Below are positions 1 to 11,600 of a DNA stretch of 64,000 nt, piece by piece; position 1 is the first letter of the stretch; each line of letters starts with the position of its first letter. The stretch lies in NCBI GenBank assembly GCA_013398055.1, contig VZRS01000319.1, forward strand, positions 1 through 64,000, given 5' to 3'. The notes below the pieces were generated by a model that saw only the letters and a program-made list of their open reading frames with translations, was not told the origin of the DNA and ran no database searches. A program made the translations under genes and the position numbers. The stretch comes from Ifrita kowaldi (Eukaryota; Chordata; Aves; Passeriformes; Cinclosomatidae).

Positions 1-20
1 GGATGGGATGGGATGGGATA
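1..20. repeat. (GGGAT)n microsatellite, cut by window edge
   Basis: The first 20 bases are four units of a GGATG-type pentamer, the last one imperfect. The array probably continues to the left of the window. It lies inside sequence that otherwise looks like a 3' UTR. Confidence 0.7.
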
Positions 21-189
21 GGGAAGCTTGGTGTGTTCGGCAGTGTGGGGGAGAGAGAGATGGGTGGGAAATAAGGCAGATCGTCCAAGCTTGACTAGAA
101 GCAAGCAGCAAAGAGTGAATGAACTACTGAGTGAAAGAGCTCTTCTGTGTATTATAACTCACGCACTGAAGCCTGGATGCTTTCTGTAA

Positions 190-290
190 GTATTTAAAAA
201 AAAAAAAAAAAAAAAAAAAACAAAAAAAAAAAAAAAAAAACAAAAAAAAAAAAAANAAAAAAAGACAAAAAAATTAATAACAAAAAAACC
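190..290. repeat. A-rich low-complexity tract containing an N
   Basis: About 100 bases of almost pure A, interrupted by single C and G bases, with one ambiguous base at 256. It could be a homopolymer-rich part of the UTR or an old retroposon tail. Its true length is uncertain because of the N. Confidence 0.8.
256..256. other. Single-N assembly ambiguity
   Basis: This is one N inside the poly(A)-rich tract. The window's two other single Ns mark junctions of duplicated contig ends, so this one may also be a contig join, here placed in a homopolymer. No flanking duplication can be resolved in pure A. Confidence 0.8.
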
Positions 291-1420
291 CCCACCACAA
301 ATTGTATTTATGTTCATGTGGATGTATTACTTGCCTGTTATATATTGTAAATAGCAAGGTTTATTCTCCTGTGGTTAAAAAAAAAAATTATAAATAACTA
401 AATAGTAGCGAGGCACATGTGTTAAATGTATAGGCAGTGTATAAAATATACTAACACTCTGAAATCAGGAGAACTTGTCATCTTGGCCTTTTGACCAAGG
501 GTGGGAAAACAAATGTGGGTTATTTTTCTTCTCCCCCCTGCACCACGCTGTGGGTGTGTTTTGGATGGGGGGTCTTTAGTTCCAGCATTTTCATTTTCCA
601 ATGTTTGCCTTATCATCGAAGAAGGAATGGGGGGAAAAGCCTCCTTTTGGAAAAATCCAGTGGAGCTTAAGTAGGAGCTGGGAGAGAAGATGTCAAACCA
701 TCTCAAAACCCTTTGGCCTGGGTTTTCTGATGGTGAGAGATGTGATGGAGTTGAATTAACTCATGGAGTAGGAGCTTGTCCTTGTGCTACTTCATCCACA
801 AGTCTGGAAAACCCTAAATAAGAGACCGGGAACTCCTGTATGAAACAGGTCCTGTAAAACCTTTTTTGTCCCAGCTGGATTAAACTGGATTTTTCCAGAG
901 GGGCTGATTCTGCCGCACCATTGGATCTCCAGTGCAATCCAATGAAATTGCTCGGTTTTGTACAACTACTTCAGCAGTGGGTTTGGGTCCCTGAACTTTT
1001 TCGTGGTGTCATTTCATATATATAAAAAGAAAAGTGCAAAACAACGTTCCCCCTTTTGTTGTCCCCAGAGAAATAGGATTTTGCTCAGCTGTAACTGGAG
1101 AAGGACGGATGGGTGGAGGGGAGATCTCTGGTTCCTGACCCCCTTTCACCCCCTGTCCCCCCAAAAGTGTCGAAGTGTTGGTTCTCCTAAGCTGATCCAG
1201 CCAGATCAGTTTTGGGGTGGCGGGGGGGTGCAACCATTATTTATATAACTTTTTTATTAATTTTTTTAAAAAGAGAAGTTAGCTGATGGAAGAATATTTT
1301 TATTGAATAGTGCATTTTAGTTATGTCAGAAATATAAAAAAAAAAGTATATATAATATTTTTGTAAACAAGGCAAACTGAAAACGTTTGCTGTTTTATAT
1401 TAGAATTTTCTATTAAAAGA

Positions 1421-1426
1421 AATAAA
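1421..1426 (+). promoter_or_regulatory. Proximal poly(A) signal AATAAA
   Basis: A canonical AATAAA lies in a very AT-rich context after a T-rich stretch. It would end a shorter UTR isoform at about 1440-1450. The hexamer alone is weak evidence in AT-rich DNA. Confidence 0.4.
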
Positions 1427-2600
1427 AACCCACAGAAATAATTGTTGCACCCGTCATCTGTTTTTTAACAAGCTTCTGTTCTGTGTGACTGACTCATTTA
1501 TGCCGGATGTGGAGAAATGCAAAACAAGTCCTAAACATTACGTTCTCCTTATCTTCCAGTTATCGAAACCTCCAGCTGGTGAAACAAGCAGTGTTTAATT
1601 GAAGGGGATTTTTAATTATTATCATTATTAACGCTAAAAATGAGTTATGAAAAACGAGTAGCTTGTAATGGGAATATAAAATAATCTACCCCAAAATTTC
1701 AAGTTTACCCTTTTTTAGCTGAACATCCTGATTTTGAGATGGGTCTGGATGGAGGAAATCCCAAACCTATTCGCAATAACGGGGGATTTGCCACTGCGCT
1801 CAGTTGGCCTGGGAAGGAACGACTCTTGCAAAGGTAGTTGGGGAAAATAAGACCGTAATCGGAGTACATGGGAAGGTTAAACGAAAAGGACCAAATTCCA
1901 GGCTTGACCCAACACAAGCAACTTTTATCTGTTTGAATGGGGCTGTGTAAAACTGGGGAGCTGGGGATTTGATCTGCCGTGGTTCAGGAAGTTTGTCCTT
2001 CACCTTGGGAAGCAGGGAATGGTTTGTGGACCCCCTATTTTCTGAAGAACTTTTGGGATTGCAGGTTTGGAGACCTGAGCAGGGGCTAAAATAATTTCTG
2101 AGGAGTTTTTGTTGTCAACCAGCCCGTTGACATCTGCCTTCCTTCAGCCCAGGTCTGGAATTCCTTTGTCCATGGTTTTTCAGCTGCCCTGTTTTAGGGA
2201 ACATACAGTCGGGTGCTTTGGCTGGGGTAGGGTTGGATGAGACCCCAGATGAAGGGACAGATTTCTCAAGGGTGCTTTCATGGAGTAGATGCTGCTTAAG
2301 GTGATTTTCTGGTGGATTATGGTGCCTGTGAAAAATTCCTCAGTTGATGCTGCAGTAAAATCCGGTCTGTTCTGTACCCGATGGAACAGGTGCAGTAAAG
2401 CTCCTCATTCCCGGTTTATCCAGCTCTGTGGGCACATCTGCTGGGTTGAGGCTGGCTTCCGTGGCCAACTCATCCTGGATTTCAGTATTTAGGATGCTAA
2501 TTAGGTGATGACTTTTAGAAAGTGGCGTTTTCTCGCAAGAAATCTAAGATACAGCCTTTCTGGACCACATTGCTCAGTATGGCACAGGGTCAGGTCCAGA

Positions 2601-2668
2601 GGAATCATAGGAATCTTTGGGATTGGAAGGGATCTTAAAGATCATCTCACTCCAGCCTCCTGGTTGAA
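2601..2668 (-). mobile_element. CR1 LINE 3'-end relic
   Basis: The segment reads GGAATCAT, then TTTGGGATTGGAAGGGATC and AAAGATCATCTC. This is the reverse complement of the CR1 3' terminus. Only about 65 bases remain, so the copy is heavily truncated at its 5' end, as most avian CR1 copies are. Confidence 0.7.
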
Positions 2669-3675
2669 TCTGGCCAATCCCTGGCTGTAGGGTAGGGATT
2701 GACCACTGAGTAGCTTTCAGATTTATTTTTCACTGACTAACATTGGATTTGACCAAATTATTTACGAGTTCCACAAACAGAGTATTTCTGAACAGAGCAA
2801 ACCAAAAAAAAAAAAAAGGGGGAATCTGGAGGCTTTGTGGGTGGGGAGGAAAAGAAAATGGATTTGGCAGCACCGTTTACCTCTGGCTTCCTGTAACTGC
2901 AATTCCTCAGGTGCAGGGAGTGAGTGGGGTGTGAGACCAGAAGTGACTCGGACACATCGAGTTCACCTGTCAGGGGAAACGTCGGAATTTTGCTTTTTTC
3001 TCAGTTGTTGCTGAGTGTTTTCAGAAATGGGGAAAAATCCTTCTTAGCACTGGGCGAGGTGAGCCAAAAGGACAGGAGATTCCTCCCCTCAGGACTGTTG
3101 GGAAAGGTGTTGGCATTGATGTGCAGTGGGTCTGGAATCATCCCCCCTTAGGTGAGGAGCCCGTGGTCTGCCATCAGTGGAGGCACCTCTGGAGGTGCCA
3201 GTTTTCCCTGCTGACAGTAGAAGGGGATAAAGACAGCCAGGTTAAGAGAGGTGGGACTGAATTCAGGAAAATCGAGATGCGTGTGGATAATCCTTCCAGC
3301 TCCCCTTGGGCACGGACCCATCTGGAACAGCCACCACCAAACCAGCCCAGGAATTTCCCTTGGACCACCCCGTGTTTAACAATTTGAAGCAGGAGTGTAA
3401 AGTCTAGGATTTGTTTTGCACACCTGGGATGGCATTTCCTTTTAAAGGGAGGTGGGAATACTAACATGAAGGATTAGTATTTTTCTTGGGTTTTTTTTTG
3501 TTTCGTTTTTGTTTATTTTCCAATGTCTTATGGGAGCCTAAGTTATTTTTCTCTACCTCATATGTACAGCTTGTAGGTATAAATCTGATTCTGAGTGACT
3601 GTTGAGAATGTATTTAAGTTATTTAACATCTTTGTATAACAAAAAAAAGAAAAAAAAAGCCAGAACAAATGAAAC

Positions 3676-3681
3676 AATAAA
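3676..3681 (+). promoter_or_regulatory. Distal poly(A) signal AATAAA with G/T-rich downstream element
   Basis: A canonical AATAAA lies at the end of an AU-rich block (3530-3700). It is followed within 40-75 bases by G/T-rich sequence at about 3724-3756. After this point the composition changes to ordinary mixed sequence, which supports a transcript end here. Confidence 0.5.
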
Positions 3682-3700
3682 TGTATTTTAAATTATACTT

Positions 3701-4177
3701 GAAGCGTGCTCCTCTTTCTTCACGTCTGTTGGGAAAGTCTGTGTCCAGTGGTTGTGGGAGACCCTTCCTTCAGCCTTATTCCTGAACATAAGCCTGGCCT
3801 TGGGGGTAATTTAAGCCCCAAAAGGGGTGCCCTGAGCTGCTGAAATGCCTCTCCATCCATTTTGCATGTGTTAGACAAGCTCAGGAGGCTGAGGGACTCC
3901 ATCAGCTTCCCGTGGGATTCCACGGCCATCATACTTTGCTGGAGAAGACAGAACACCTTGGCACAGTGTCACTGTCAGGATGTGATTCCAAAATAACTGG
4001 CTGGAGCTCAGAATAGGTTGGATGCGGCCAAATTTAGTCTGGGTGAATGACAACAATTAAAAAAATTGTTGTTATCCCAGGCTACACATTGACTTGCTTG
4101 ATCAAACGTGCTTTTCTTCGCAACGGATCCCTGGAGCTGTTTAGTTCCTCAGAGTCATTGCAGCTGAGCTTTAAATT
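3701..4177. other. Non-coding stretch, nothing recognised
   Basis: Mixed-composition sequence just past the putative transcript end. I see no repeat family, RNA gene or credible coding frame. Confidence 0.5.
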
Positions 4178-4380
4178 ACCAGATTTGGGAGGGACCCACA
4201 AGGACCATCCAGTCCAACTCCTGACACCCCAACAATCCCACCCTGGGCATCCCTGGCAGCGCTGTCCAAACGCTCCTGGAGCTCTGGCAGCCTTGGGACT
4301 GTGCCCATTCCCTGGAGACCCTGGGCAGTGCCCAGCACCTCTTGAGGAAGAACCTTTCCTTGATATCCAGCCTAAACCTT
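4178..4380 (-). mobile_element. CR1 LINE 3' fragment
   Basis: It begins with a degraded GGGAGGGACCCACAAGGACC block and runs through 'GTCCAACTCCTGACACC', 'TCCAAACGCTCCTGGAGC' and 'TTGATATCCAGCCTAAACC'. These are successive blocks of one CR1 subfamily read from its 3' end. The same subfamily recurs at 52700-53025. It is 5'-truncated at about 4380, where it nearly touches a second CR1 fragment of opposite orientation. Confidence 0.85.
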
Positions 4381-4388
4381 GGACCAAA

Positions 4389-4436
4389 ATGGTCTTCAAG
4401 GTCCCCTCCAGCCCAGACCATTGTATGATTCCATTA
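4389..4436 (+). mobile_element. CR1 LINE 3'-terminal stub
   Basis: The stub reads AAGGTCCCCTCCAGCCCAG, then ACCATTGTATGATTCC, the sense 3' end of CR1 including its ATTCTATG-like tail. It is only about 48 bases long and lies 8 bases from the truncated end of the minus-strand copy. It is a separate insertion, because both pieces carry the same 3' end. Confidence 0.75.
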
Positions 4437-4872
4437 CTTTGAAAACTCTGGCTTGTGTTTCCAAAGGGTTTCCCAAAGTCCCTTTGGTTTTCCGATTCTC
4501 TCCTTCCCATGCACGCAGAATTCTTGCATTTATGCATTTATTTTACCTTCCAGACTCATATCCTGCGGCGGGAAAAGCACCCAGGCTTTTAATCCACGCT
4601 TTCAGAGCTGGTTCCCTCCCACAGAATCAGCGCTGCTCATCCTCAAACAGAAATGCTGGATCTTGATCCGGGATTGTGCTGCTGTTGGGATAGCATCCCC
4701 CTGTTGTTCTCCTCACAGATTATTATCTGCCCAAGGAAATGTTCACCAAATCACTGAAAACTCTGCACCACCAATGCTCCTCCTGCTTTGCTTTGTCCCT
4801 CCTCCTGATGGGAAATACCAGCTCGAAGTTCTGCGGAACCGGGCAAACACTTTGGTCCAGGTATTTGTCATA
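4437..4872. other. Non-coding stretch, nothing recognised
   Basis: Mixed sequence without a recognisable repeat. The short open frames here have no family resemblance that I can name. Confidence 0.5.
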
Positions 4873-4972
4873 CAATCATGGAATGGTTTGGGTTGGAAGG
4901 GAGCTCAAGGATTATCTAATTCCCGTCCCCCTGCCATGGGCGCCTTCCACTAAACCAGGCTGCTCAGTTTTT
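4873..4972 (-). mobile_element. CR1 LINE 3' fragment
   Basis: ACAATCATGGAATGGTTTGG and GTTGGAAGGGAGCTCAAGG are followed by CCTGCCATGGGC and CTTCCACTAAACCAGGCTGC, the standard reverse-complement CR1 3' end. It is truncated after about 100 bases. Confidence 0.9.
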
Positions 4973-5762
4973 GAGCCAGAAGGGCGGATGATTGGAGATT
5001 GTGGGGTGGGAGATGGATCTGCCTCTGGTTTGCTTCCCACCAAATCCTGCAGGGTAACCCCCTGCCTTCTTCAGCTTCCCAAGTGACCTCCCGTTTACAC
5101 TTCCTGGCAGTTGGGTAGTGGGAACTCGCAGGTTTGGAACCTCACAGGCAGCCCGGGCAGCCCCTTAAAGAGCTGCTAATGGGAGTCGTAAAGCCGCAGG
5201 AGCCGAGGATGTGGCAGCGTTTTGACAGCTGTTCCCGCAGAGGAAGTGGGTGAAGCGAGAATGCATTGTAAGAATTTGGGATTAAAACAAGTATCAGATG
5301 AGACATTTCACCTCCAGAAAAATAAAATCGGTTTCTTTCCCCCTCCTTCTCTCCCGTTGTTTTCCTCGGTGTCACTGTGATGTCTCGAAGGTGGTTTCAG
5401 CCTGCAGCTGTGGATGTGCTGAGCAAAAGGGGAGCATGAGAAGTAAAATCCAGTAAAAACAGAGGTGCCTTTAGCTTAGAAAGAAATAATGACTTGCCTG
5501 AACCTCTTACAAGCTTCCAGCTACCCTGAGGAAAGTGTTTTGTGTGGAATTGTTTGCTAGGAAACCAATGACTGAGCGCAGGTGAATGTTGAAAAGCATG
5601 CGAGTAAAAACATAGAATGAGGGGAAAGAGAGAGAAAAAACAATGAGGGGACAAATTTTATACAGAGCTTCCTCTTAAATAGGCATGAAAGACTAAAATC
5701 TGACTGGTTTTTGGATAAAAATAAAATTAATCGCCAAGAGATGAGATGAAAGAGTCGGGTCC
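4973..5762. other. Non-coding stretch, nothing recognised
   Basis: No gene or repeat family recognised. The sequence becomes A-rich toward 5600-5740. Confidence 0.5.
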
Positions 5763-5867
5763 CAGAATCACAGAATGGGAAGTTGGACGGGATCGGCTCT
5801 TCCAACCCCCTGCCATGGGCAGAGACACCTTTCACAAGACCAGGTTGCTTCAGCCTCGCCTTAAACA
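5763..5867 (-). mobile_element. CR1 LINE 3' fragment
   Basis: CAGAATCACAGAATGGGAAG opens a reverse-complement CR1 3' end. It is followed by CCCCCTGCCATGGGCAGAG, CAAGACCAGGTTGCTTC and CTCGCCTTAAACAG. It is more diverged than its neighbours. Confidence 0.85.
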
Positions 5868-5884
5868 GTTGATATTGATTGTTC

Positions 5885-5929
5885 ACCATCGTCATCATCA
5901 CCATCATCATCATTAACATCATTAACATG
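5885..5929. repeat. (CAT)n-type trinucleotide microsatellite
   Basis: An imperfect CAT/ATC trinucleotide run with TTAACAT interruptions. It starts about 18 bases after the truncated end of the CR1 fragment, so it is not that element's own tail. Confidence 0.85.
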
Positions 5930-6800
5930 GCTCAAGCTGTGTAGGTGCTTTTGAACGTCTTCTTTTAGAGGTTCTGACTGAGGTGCTTAAGAGACAGAAG
6001 CTATGCCTGAACTTTGTTAGGCTAAGTCGAGTGACAGACACAGGGCCAGGGAGATGAAAGAGGGTCAGAAACGAGACACGACTTGGCCAAACTCATCCCT
6101 TACTCCCTCTGAGAGCTGGGCCTGGGGCACAGAAAGTGCCCTGAATGGTGTTTGAGATGTGGGGGCACCACAGGTGAGCAGGACAGAGCCCCAAATCGTG
6201 CCATATTTCAGAGTTCACATCCTGCCCCTGTGCTGAGGGAGGTGGATGGGAGAGCAGCAGGATTTACCTGCTTCCCAAGGGATTTTCTTCAAGCTGTCTC
6301 CTCCTCTTCTGCCAATGGCCATTCCTGCAGTGGGAACCAAAGCTGGAGATGACGCTGAACGTGTGACTCCCTCGTGTGCTGGAGGCTCCAGGGTGTAACT
6401 GCTGCCAAATGTAAAATGGGACATTTCCCTCAGGATCTGGGATATCCAGGTGATGGGAGGGGTTGCTACTTGGAATTCAACCTTCAATTCAACCCTCAAT
6501 TCAATTCAACCTTCTACAACCTCTCCTAGGCCATCTCTGCTCCTGCTCCCAAGAGTTATTGTTGGTGCAGGGAGTGGATTGGACTTTTTGGCTACAGCTC
6601 CATGGATTAATTGAACGTAGCCCTCGTGCTGGTGCCACCTGGCCTAAACCAGCCCACATCCAACCTGTGAAATATCCTGGCCTTCCAGAACAAGGTGGCT
6701 CCATCCAAAACATCTCCTGGCAATGGCCCTTAGCCCATGCCAGGGAAATGATATCTTAGGTTTTAACTTTCATATTTTTCAAATCCTGCACTGCCCGGTG
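5930..6800. other. Non-coding stretch with a small internal repeat
   Basis: No gene recognised. A short direct repeat of ATTCAACCTTC-like units lies at 6475-6513. Around 6030-6135 there is a faint resemblance to a reverse-oriented MIR core (ACTTGGCCAA followed by GAGCTGGGC), too weak to call. Confidence 0.5.
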
Positions 6801-7184
6801 TGTAACTCTGAAGTTTCTTGTAGCCTGTTAATTTCTGCTCTCTCGTGCTGGGCAGACACAACAAAGCCTCTCCGGGCCTGCTCTCCAAGGACACCCAGAC
6901 TATCCTAGGCCCAAAAGTATAAACCAAAAGCCTCTGAGAAGGGGGCAAGCTGAGGGGAATGACATCATTAACTGAAGCTTTAATTGGAGAATTAACCCTG
7001 ATATGCAAATGAACCAAACCTATCAAAGTGTGAAGAACTCGTGACCTGGGGTCCATCTCGGGGCCCATCTTGGCAGCAGCCTCTGGCTCCCCAGGGGTAC
7101 CTTTGAAGGCCTTTCCAATAAATACCCACCTTATTCCCTTACTCCTGTCTAGTCTCTGTTTTTAGGTGGCCTCTTAAGGCATCA
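6801..7184 (+). mobile_element. Candidate solo LTR of an endogenous retrovirus
   Basis: The segment begins TGTAACTC, carries a TATAAA at 6919-6924, and has an AATAAA at 7117-7122 in a CCAATAAATACC context typical of avian LTRs. After a pyrimidine-rich U5-like stretch it ends near ...GGCATCA. Length (about 380 bp) and the order TATA, poly(A) signal, TG...CA fit an LTR. I see no primer-binding site, polypurine tract or internal retroviral sequence on either side, so it would be a solo LTR. No clear target-site duplication was found and the ends may shift by 10-15 bases. An octamer ATGCAAAT lies at 7003-7010. The distance from TATA to AATAAA is rather long, which lowers my confidence. Confidence 0.5.
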
Positions 7185-8046
7185 TCCTGAGCCATGCCAA
7201 GGGATTACTTGGGAGCGCGCTTTTACCTGAGTCAGGAGCACGCCAGGGGGTTTCTAATATTTTAGCAATATATTTGAGCGAGTTCCAGTGCCCAGGAATG
7301 CTCCTTGCCACTCTTTAAATGGGCTAAAATCGGTGCAGAAATTCAAGTGCTCCGCAAATAACCCTCACGAGCCAAGCCTGAAGTGTTTTGCGTTGGTTCT
7401 TTGATTCTGCTGGTGGAAAAAACACATTTCTGGAAGGTTGACCTTCCTGGTTGGACTTAAAGAATTTAAAGAATTAATTGAAGGAATTAAAGCAAGAAAC
7501 AAGTCCATGGAGCTGCTCCAGCACATCAGCCTCCAGCTACCCCTGAAGTAACGGTGAGTAAATATAATTAGACCTTACAAAACTAGTAATTTTTTGTATG
7601 AAACATGGCCAGACCTTGAAAAAAGCCTCGTATCAAATACTAAAGTGGAGGTGATCCATTTGTGGGGCTATCAGTGTTTGTAGGCCCCTAAAACCCTTCC
7701 ATTGCTTCATTCCACATTCTCAAGGACTGAACAGCCACAGCTTCCTTTAATTATTTGAATTATTTAAATTATTTAAATTAAACTTAAATTATTAAAATGA
7801 GGTTCCTATACAAGGAATGCAGGAGGTGCAACCTGCACCTGGGGTTGATGGGGAGAGAATCAGTGGGAATCAGAGGGAAGTGGTGCCTTTCATCCTTTTC
7901 TTCCTCTGCTCCTCATGACTCAGGTTGTTGATGTGTCTGGCCTCGCACTCATTTCTTTCTTTCTTGTTTGTATTCCCTGGAAATTGGTAAAAAAAATATG
8001 TGTCTGTGGCACTTGGGGTGTGGTTAAACGGTGAATATGGCGGGGC
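7185..8046. other. Non-coding stretch, partly AT-rich
   Basis: No gene recognised. A TTATTTAAA-type simple AT repeat occupies about 7745-7798. Confidence 0.5.
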
Positions 8047-8107
8047 TGGGTTAAGCTGGACTTGATGATCTTAAAGGTCTTTCCTAACCTTAATGATTCC
8101 ATGATTT
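8047..8107 (+). mobile_element. CR1 LINE 3'-terminal stub
   Basis: CTGGACTTGATGATCTTAAA, GGTCTTTCCTAACC and then ATGATTCCATGATT form the sense 3' end of CR1 with its octamer tail. Confidence 0.85.
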
Positions 8108-8508
8108 ACGTTCCCGTATCCTGTAATGTTAAAGGCTGGCAGCATTCCCTGAGGAATTCCAAACTCAGGCCCTGATACAAAATCTTCTTGACTCAACAGA
8201 CAGACCCTGATGGGCTCTGACCGGAGTGTGAAATCCCTCATCCACACAACTAATATTAGAATGTCAATTATCAATATTATAATATCAATTATAAATACTA
8301 GAATTCAAGTCCAGAGCCTGCTTTTCAATCCATTTCCCTCCTCTCCTTCGATGATGAGCGCCCCAGAATGGCATTTCTGTCCTGGCTTCTCTTTCATTCC
8401 CGGCCTTCTCAGCTTCCCAGGGCAGTGTTAATTTGCAAGGTGCTAATTACGAGGGCACTCAGCATAAATTAACACTCATTTCTCCCTGGAAGAATCTCTC
8501 AAAGGATT
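8108..8508. other. Non-coding stretch with short AT-rich repeat
   Basis: At about 8255-8302, related units of ATATCAATTATAAAT type repeat several times. Nothing else recognised. Confidence 0.5.
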
Positions 8509-8620
8509 AGGACAGGTTGGATGGGGATTGGAGCAACCTGGTCTGGTGGGAAGCGTCCCTGCCCATGGGACAGGGATGATCTTTAAGGTCCTTTCCAACC
8601 CAAACCAATCTGGGATTCTA
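8509..8620 (+). mobile_element. CR1 LINE 3' fragment
   Basis: GGACAGGTTGGATGGGGATT, GGAGCAACCTGGTCTGG and GATCTTTAAGGTCC, then TTCCAACCCAAACC, form the sense-oriented CR1 3' end ending in GGGATTCTA. Confidence 0.9.
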
Positions 8621-11600
8621 CTTTTTAAAGCTTTTTCAGGCCTTTTGGGAGGGCTGAGGGAATAAAATAAAAATGAAGTAGTTGGGCACTGAGTTGTTGG
8701 CTAAAGAGATCTCCAGCCTTAAGAAATCCCCCAGAATCTGCTGGGAAATTCTACCACTTAACCCTGCTTGGTGGTCCCGACAGAAGGCACCGTGAGTCTG
8801 AAATTTCACTTATTTTTTGTAAGAATTAAGGAGGAAAAAATGAGTTTGGTTACTTCTAACGAGGTAGCACTAAAATTGTCATGGACAGAGCTTAAAAAAA
8901 GGCGTAAAGAAGACATTTGAGACACTTTGCCTGACTTGGTGTCTTGGTTAATACTGGCCAAATGTCCCAAACATCAACGCTGGTCTGGTATCGTGTTTTC
9001 CATTTCTAGCTCTCTCTGGTTCCTCTATTTGTTGTCTCCTGAGGCAAGGAAACTTCAACAAAACCAAAGTTTTCCCTTCCTCAGGTGGGAATGACCTCAC
9101 CTGTGCCCGTTTTCCTTTTTAATTCCTTGTGACAGTGGCTGGGACACAAACCCTGTTCAGAAACCACAAGTGAGGAGGGAGTTTGTTCATACCCGAGTTT
9201 TATTTCTGGATTGCACCTGCCGATAACTTTGAATTTTCCCTCTTAACAGTCCGACTTCTATCGGTTGCCATTTTGAAAAAAAAACCACAAAGAAGCCATT
9301 CCTAGCTTTTTTTGGATGCTCTGGGCTGATGGTGGCCTTGCCCAAACCATGTTTGGTTGGGTCTTCCTTGGTTTGTTGTGGCAGTAAATTGGATTTTGAG
9401 TTGAAAGTGGGATCTGCAGTGGGAGGGCTTTGCTGGGGAGAAGCTGAGCTGAAGGTTTCTGCTTTCAGTCATGGTTTGAGGCGCAAAGGTGGGAGAAGAG
9501 GCACAGGTGAGTTTTTCTGAAGCTTCAGTATGGTTTGGTGGCAGAAAATGAGCTGTAGTAAAACAGCACAAAACAGCACAAACAGGAGCCTGGTGAGAGG
9601 GACTGCAGTGGGTTGGATCATGTTTTGGGTTGTTCCTTTTTTCTCTGTGCAAAAAAGCAATTTTTTTAGTTGAAAAACTGAAAAAAAAAATTTAGAAAAT
9701 GCAGCTCTGATGCCTCAAAAGTCAGAGTTCAATTATTTCTATTCCCACTTTCCCCAATGGATTGGCCTCCTAGGCACACCAGATTATCCTGATGCATGAA
9801 ATGTCCCCTCCGTGGGAGATGAACTGCTCAGGAAGTTTGGGCTGTGTCTCAGAGCAGTGACAGGAGATATTTGAGCTATAATTCCAATTTAAAAAGTAAA
9901 AATGATACTTTCAGTGCATGGAAGTACAGAGGAAAGGCTATCGGGGGGAAATCTGATGAAAATAGCAATATTTTTCATGAAAATCAGAACATATTTTATA
10001 ACAAAAGGTAACTTCACTGCAAGAATTTATGGGAATTTTTAGGTTTTCTGCAGATAAGAGGATCCTCAGAGATCGTCAGGATAATACTGAAGCTTCCTGA
10101 TCCAATTTCCTGGCTCCTCTTGCTGAGATCCCAAGGCCAGCTCACCCAAACCACCTCGATTTTACCTGAAAGTCACTTCACATCTGAGATGTGCTGCGGC
10201 ACTCTCAGAGAGGAAGGTTGTTTACGTAAATCCATATTTCATTTTTATTTTTGGATCCTGTATTGTGAATTTCTGAGAAATCCAGAGCCAGTTCTAGCAG
10301 GTTAAGCACAGTCAAAATGTAAAACAAGCAGCTGCGTGGGAGGCCTGATAATTTAAGTCTTCGGGAGTTATAGAACTGGAAATATTGTCCATAATTTAAT
10401 TATGATTCATTTTAAATTAGTCGTCATCATTTTTTTTTTTTTAATTCTTGTTATTTTCTATACAAATGATCATTCTGGAATATTCTTGCTTTACACAGGG
10501 CTTTTAATTCACTGTGTGAAGTATCTGTGTGGAACATTTGCTGTAGGAATCACTAATGGAGGGAATGTGATACGGTTAGTCCTGATTATTTTGAGGAAAG
10601 AAAAGCATAAAATGGGAGTAGGATCAAAATGAAACGTTTTTACTAAATTCTAATTCTCCCTCCCCAGTTCTCTGTCCAGCCTGGCTCCCACCTGATGTGT
10701 AGCTCAACTGGAATGGGAATTATTGTGACTACTGCCAAATATCCTTTGGAATTAATGAGCGATTCCTGACTTCCCTGTGGTTATTTCCAAGTTTATTTTG
10801 TTTTATTCTGGAGCTGGGGGAGAAAGTGTGGCTGGGAATTCTCTCCCTGCTCTCCCCTGCCCCAGGGAAGAGCCAACGGCATATTCCGTGTTCCATCCTC
10901 GGTGCTGCTCCTCACATCGGCACCTCTCCCTTCCCACAGGGATGTGCCCGGGAGAGTGGAGGACACGGAGCAGCAGGAATCATCCCTGGAGATCCTGGTG
11001 GGTGGGGACTGGATTGGGACATCTGCTCTGCTGGTCTCCATATGGCCTTAGCTTAGGACATTCTGGGGTGATTTATGGAATAAATGGGATTCTGTGGGAT
11101 GCAGGGTTTTTGGAAGCATTGCCACGGCTTTGCCTCCCTTTCCCACGCTTCCTGATTCCATATTGTCTCTACAGCTTCATCAGCGCTTCCAAACCCGGAA
11201 TTAGCCCCTATAGCTCCCATAACTCCCCACAAAGCCTTCACTTCCCACACCCTGGTGTTTTCACACCGGTGACCTCAGCTCCTGGCGTGTGGTAGCCAGG
11301 GGAAGATCCCAAATGGATGCACCCAGCATTCCCAAGCCATTTGCAGCTACCATAAATAACAGTGTTTGGAATCAGCTTGATGATAGAAGTCAAAGCCTTG
11401 CGTGTCTGGGGCTGTGGCGTCTTAATTAGCCATGAGCCAGGCCCAGGAATTTTTTGCCAGATCATGATTTTTGATCAATTCCGATGTTTAGAAATTAGAT
11501 ATTTAATATATTAGGAAAAAGCTGGGACTTTTTCATGATTCCTTTTTCCCCCTCTCTTGTTATTTTCTCAGGAATATATTCTGTCGTACATTTTAAAATA

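Larger units (their letters stand above)
21..3700 (+). other. Probable 3' UTR of an upstream plus-strand gene
   Basis: No coding frame is recognisable here. The sequence is AU-rich with long A and T runs, and has a Pumilio-type site (TGTAAATA, 346-353). There are plus-strand poly(A) signals at 1421-1426 and 3676-3681, the second followed by a G/T-rich stretch at about 3724-3756 that could be the downstream cleavage element. The layout fits a long vertebrate 3' UTR with alternative polyadenylation. The coding exons would lie left of position 1. I do not recognise the gene. A CR1 relic at about 2601 lies inside, which is tolerable in a UTR but could also mean the transcript ends near 1440 and the rest is intergenic. 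The transcript is inferred and has not been seen directly. Confidence 0.45.

Noticed and set aside
6030..6135. Reverse-oriented MIR element
   Set aside because: Only two short words match (ACTTGGCCAA and GAGCTGGGC). That is too little for a call without a profile search.
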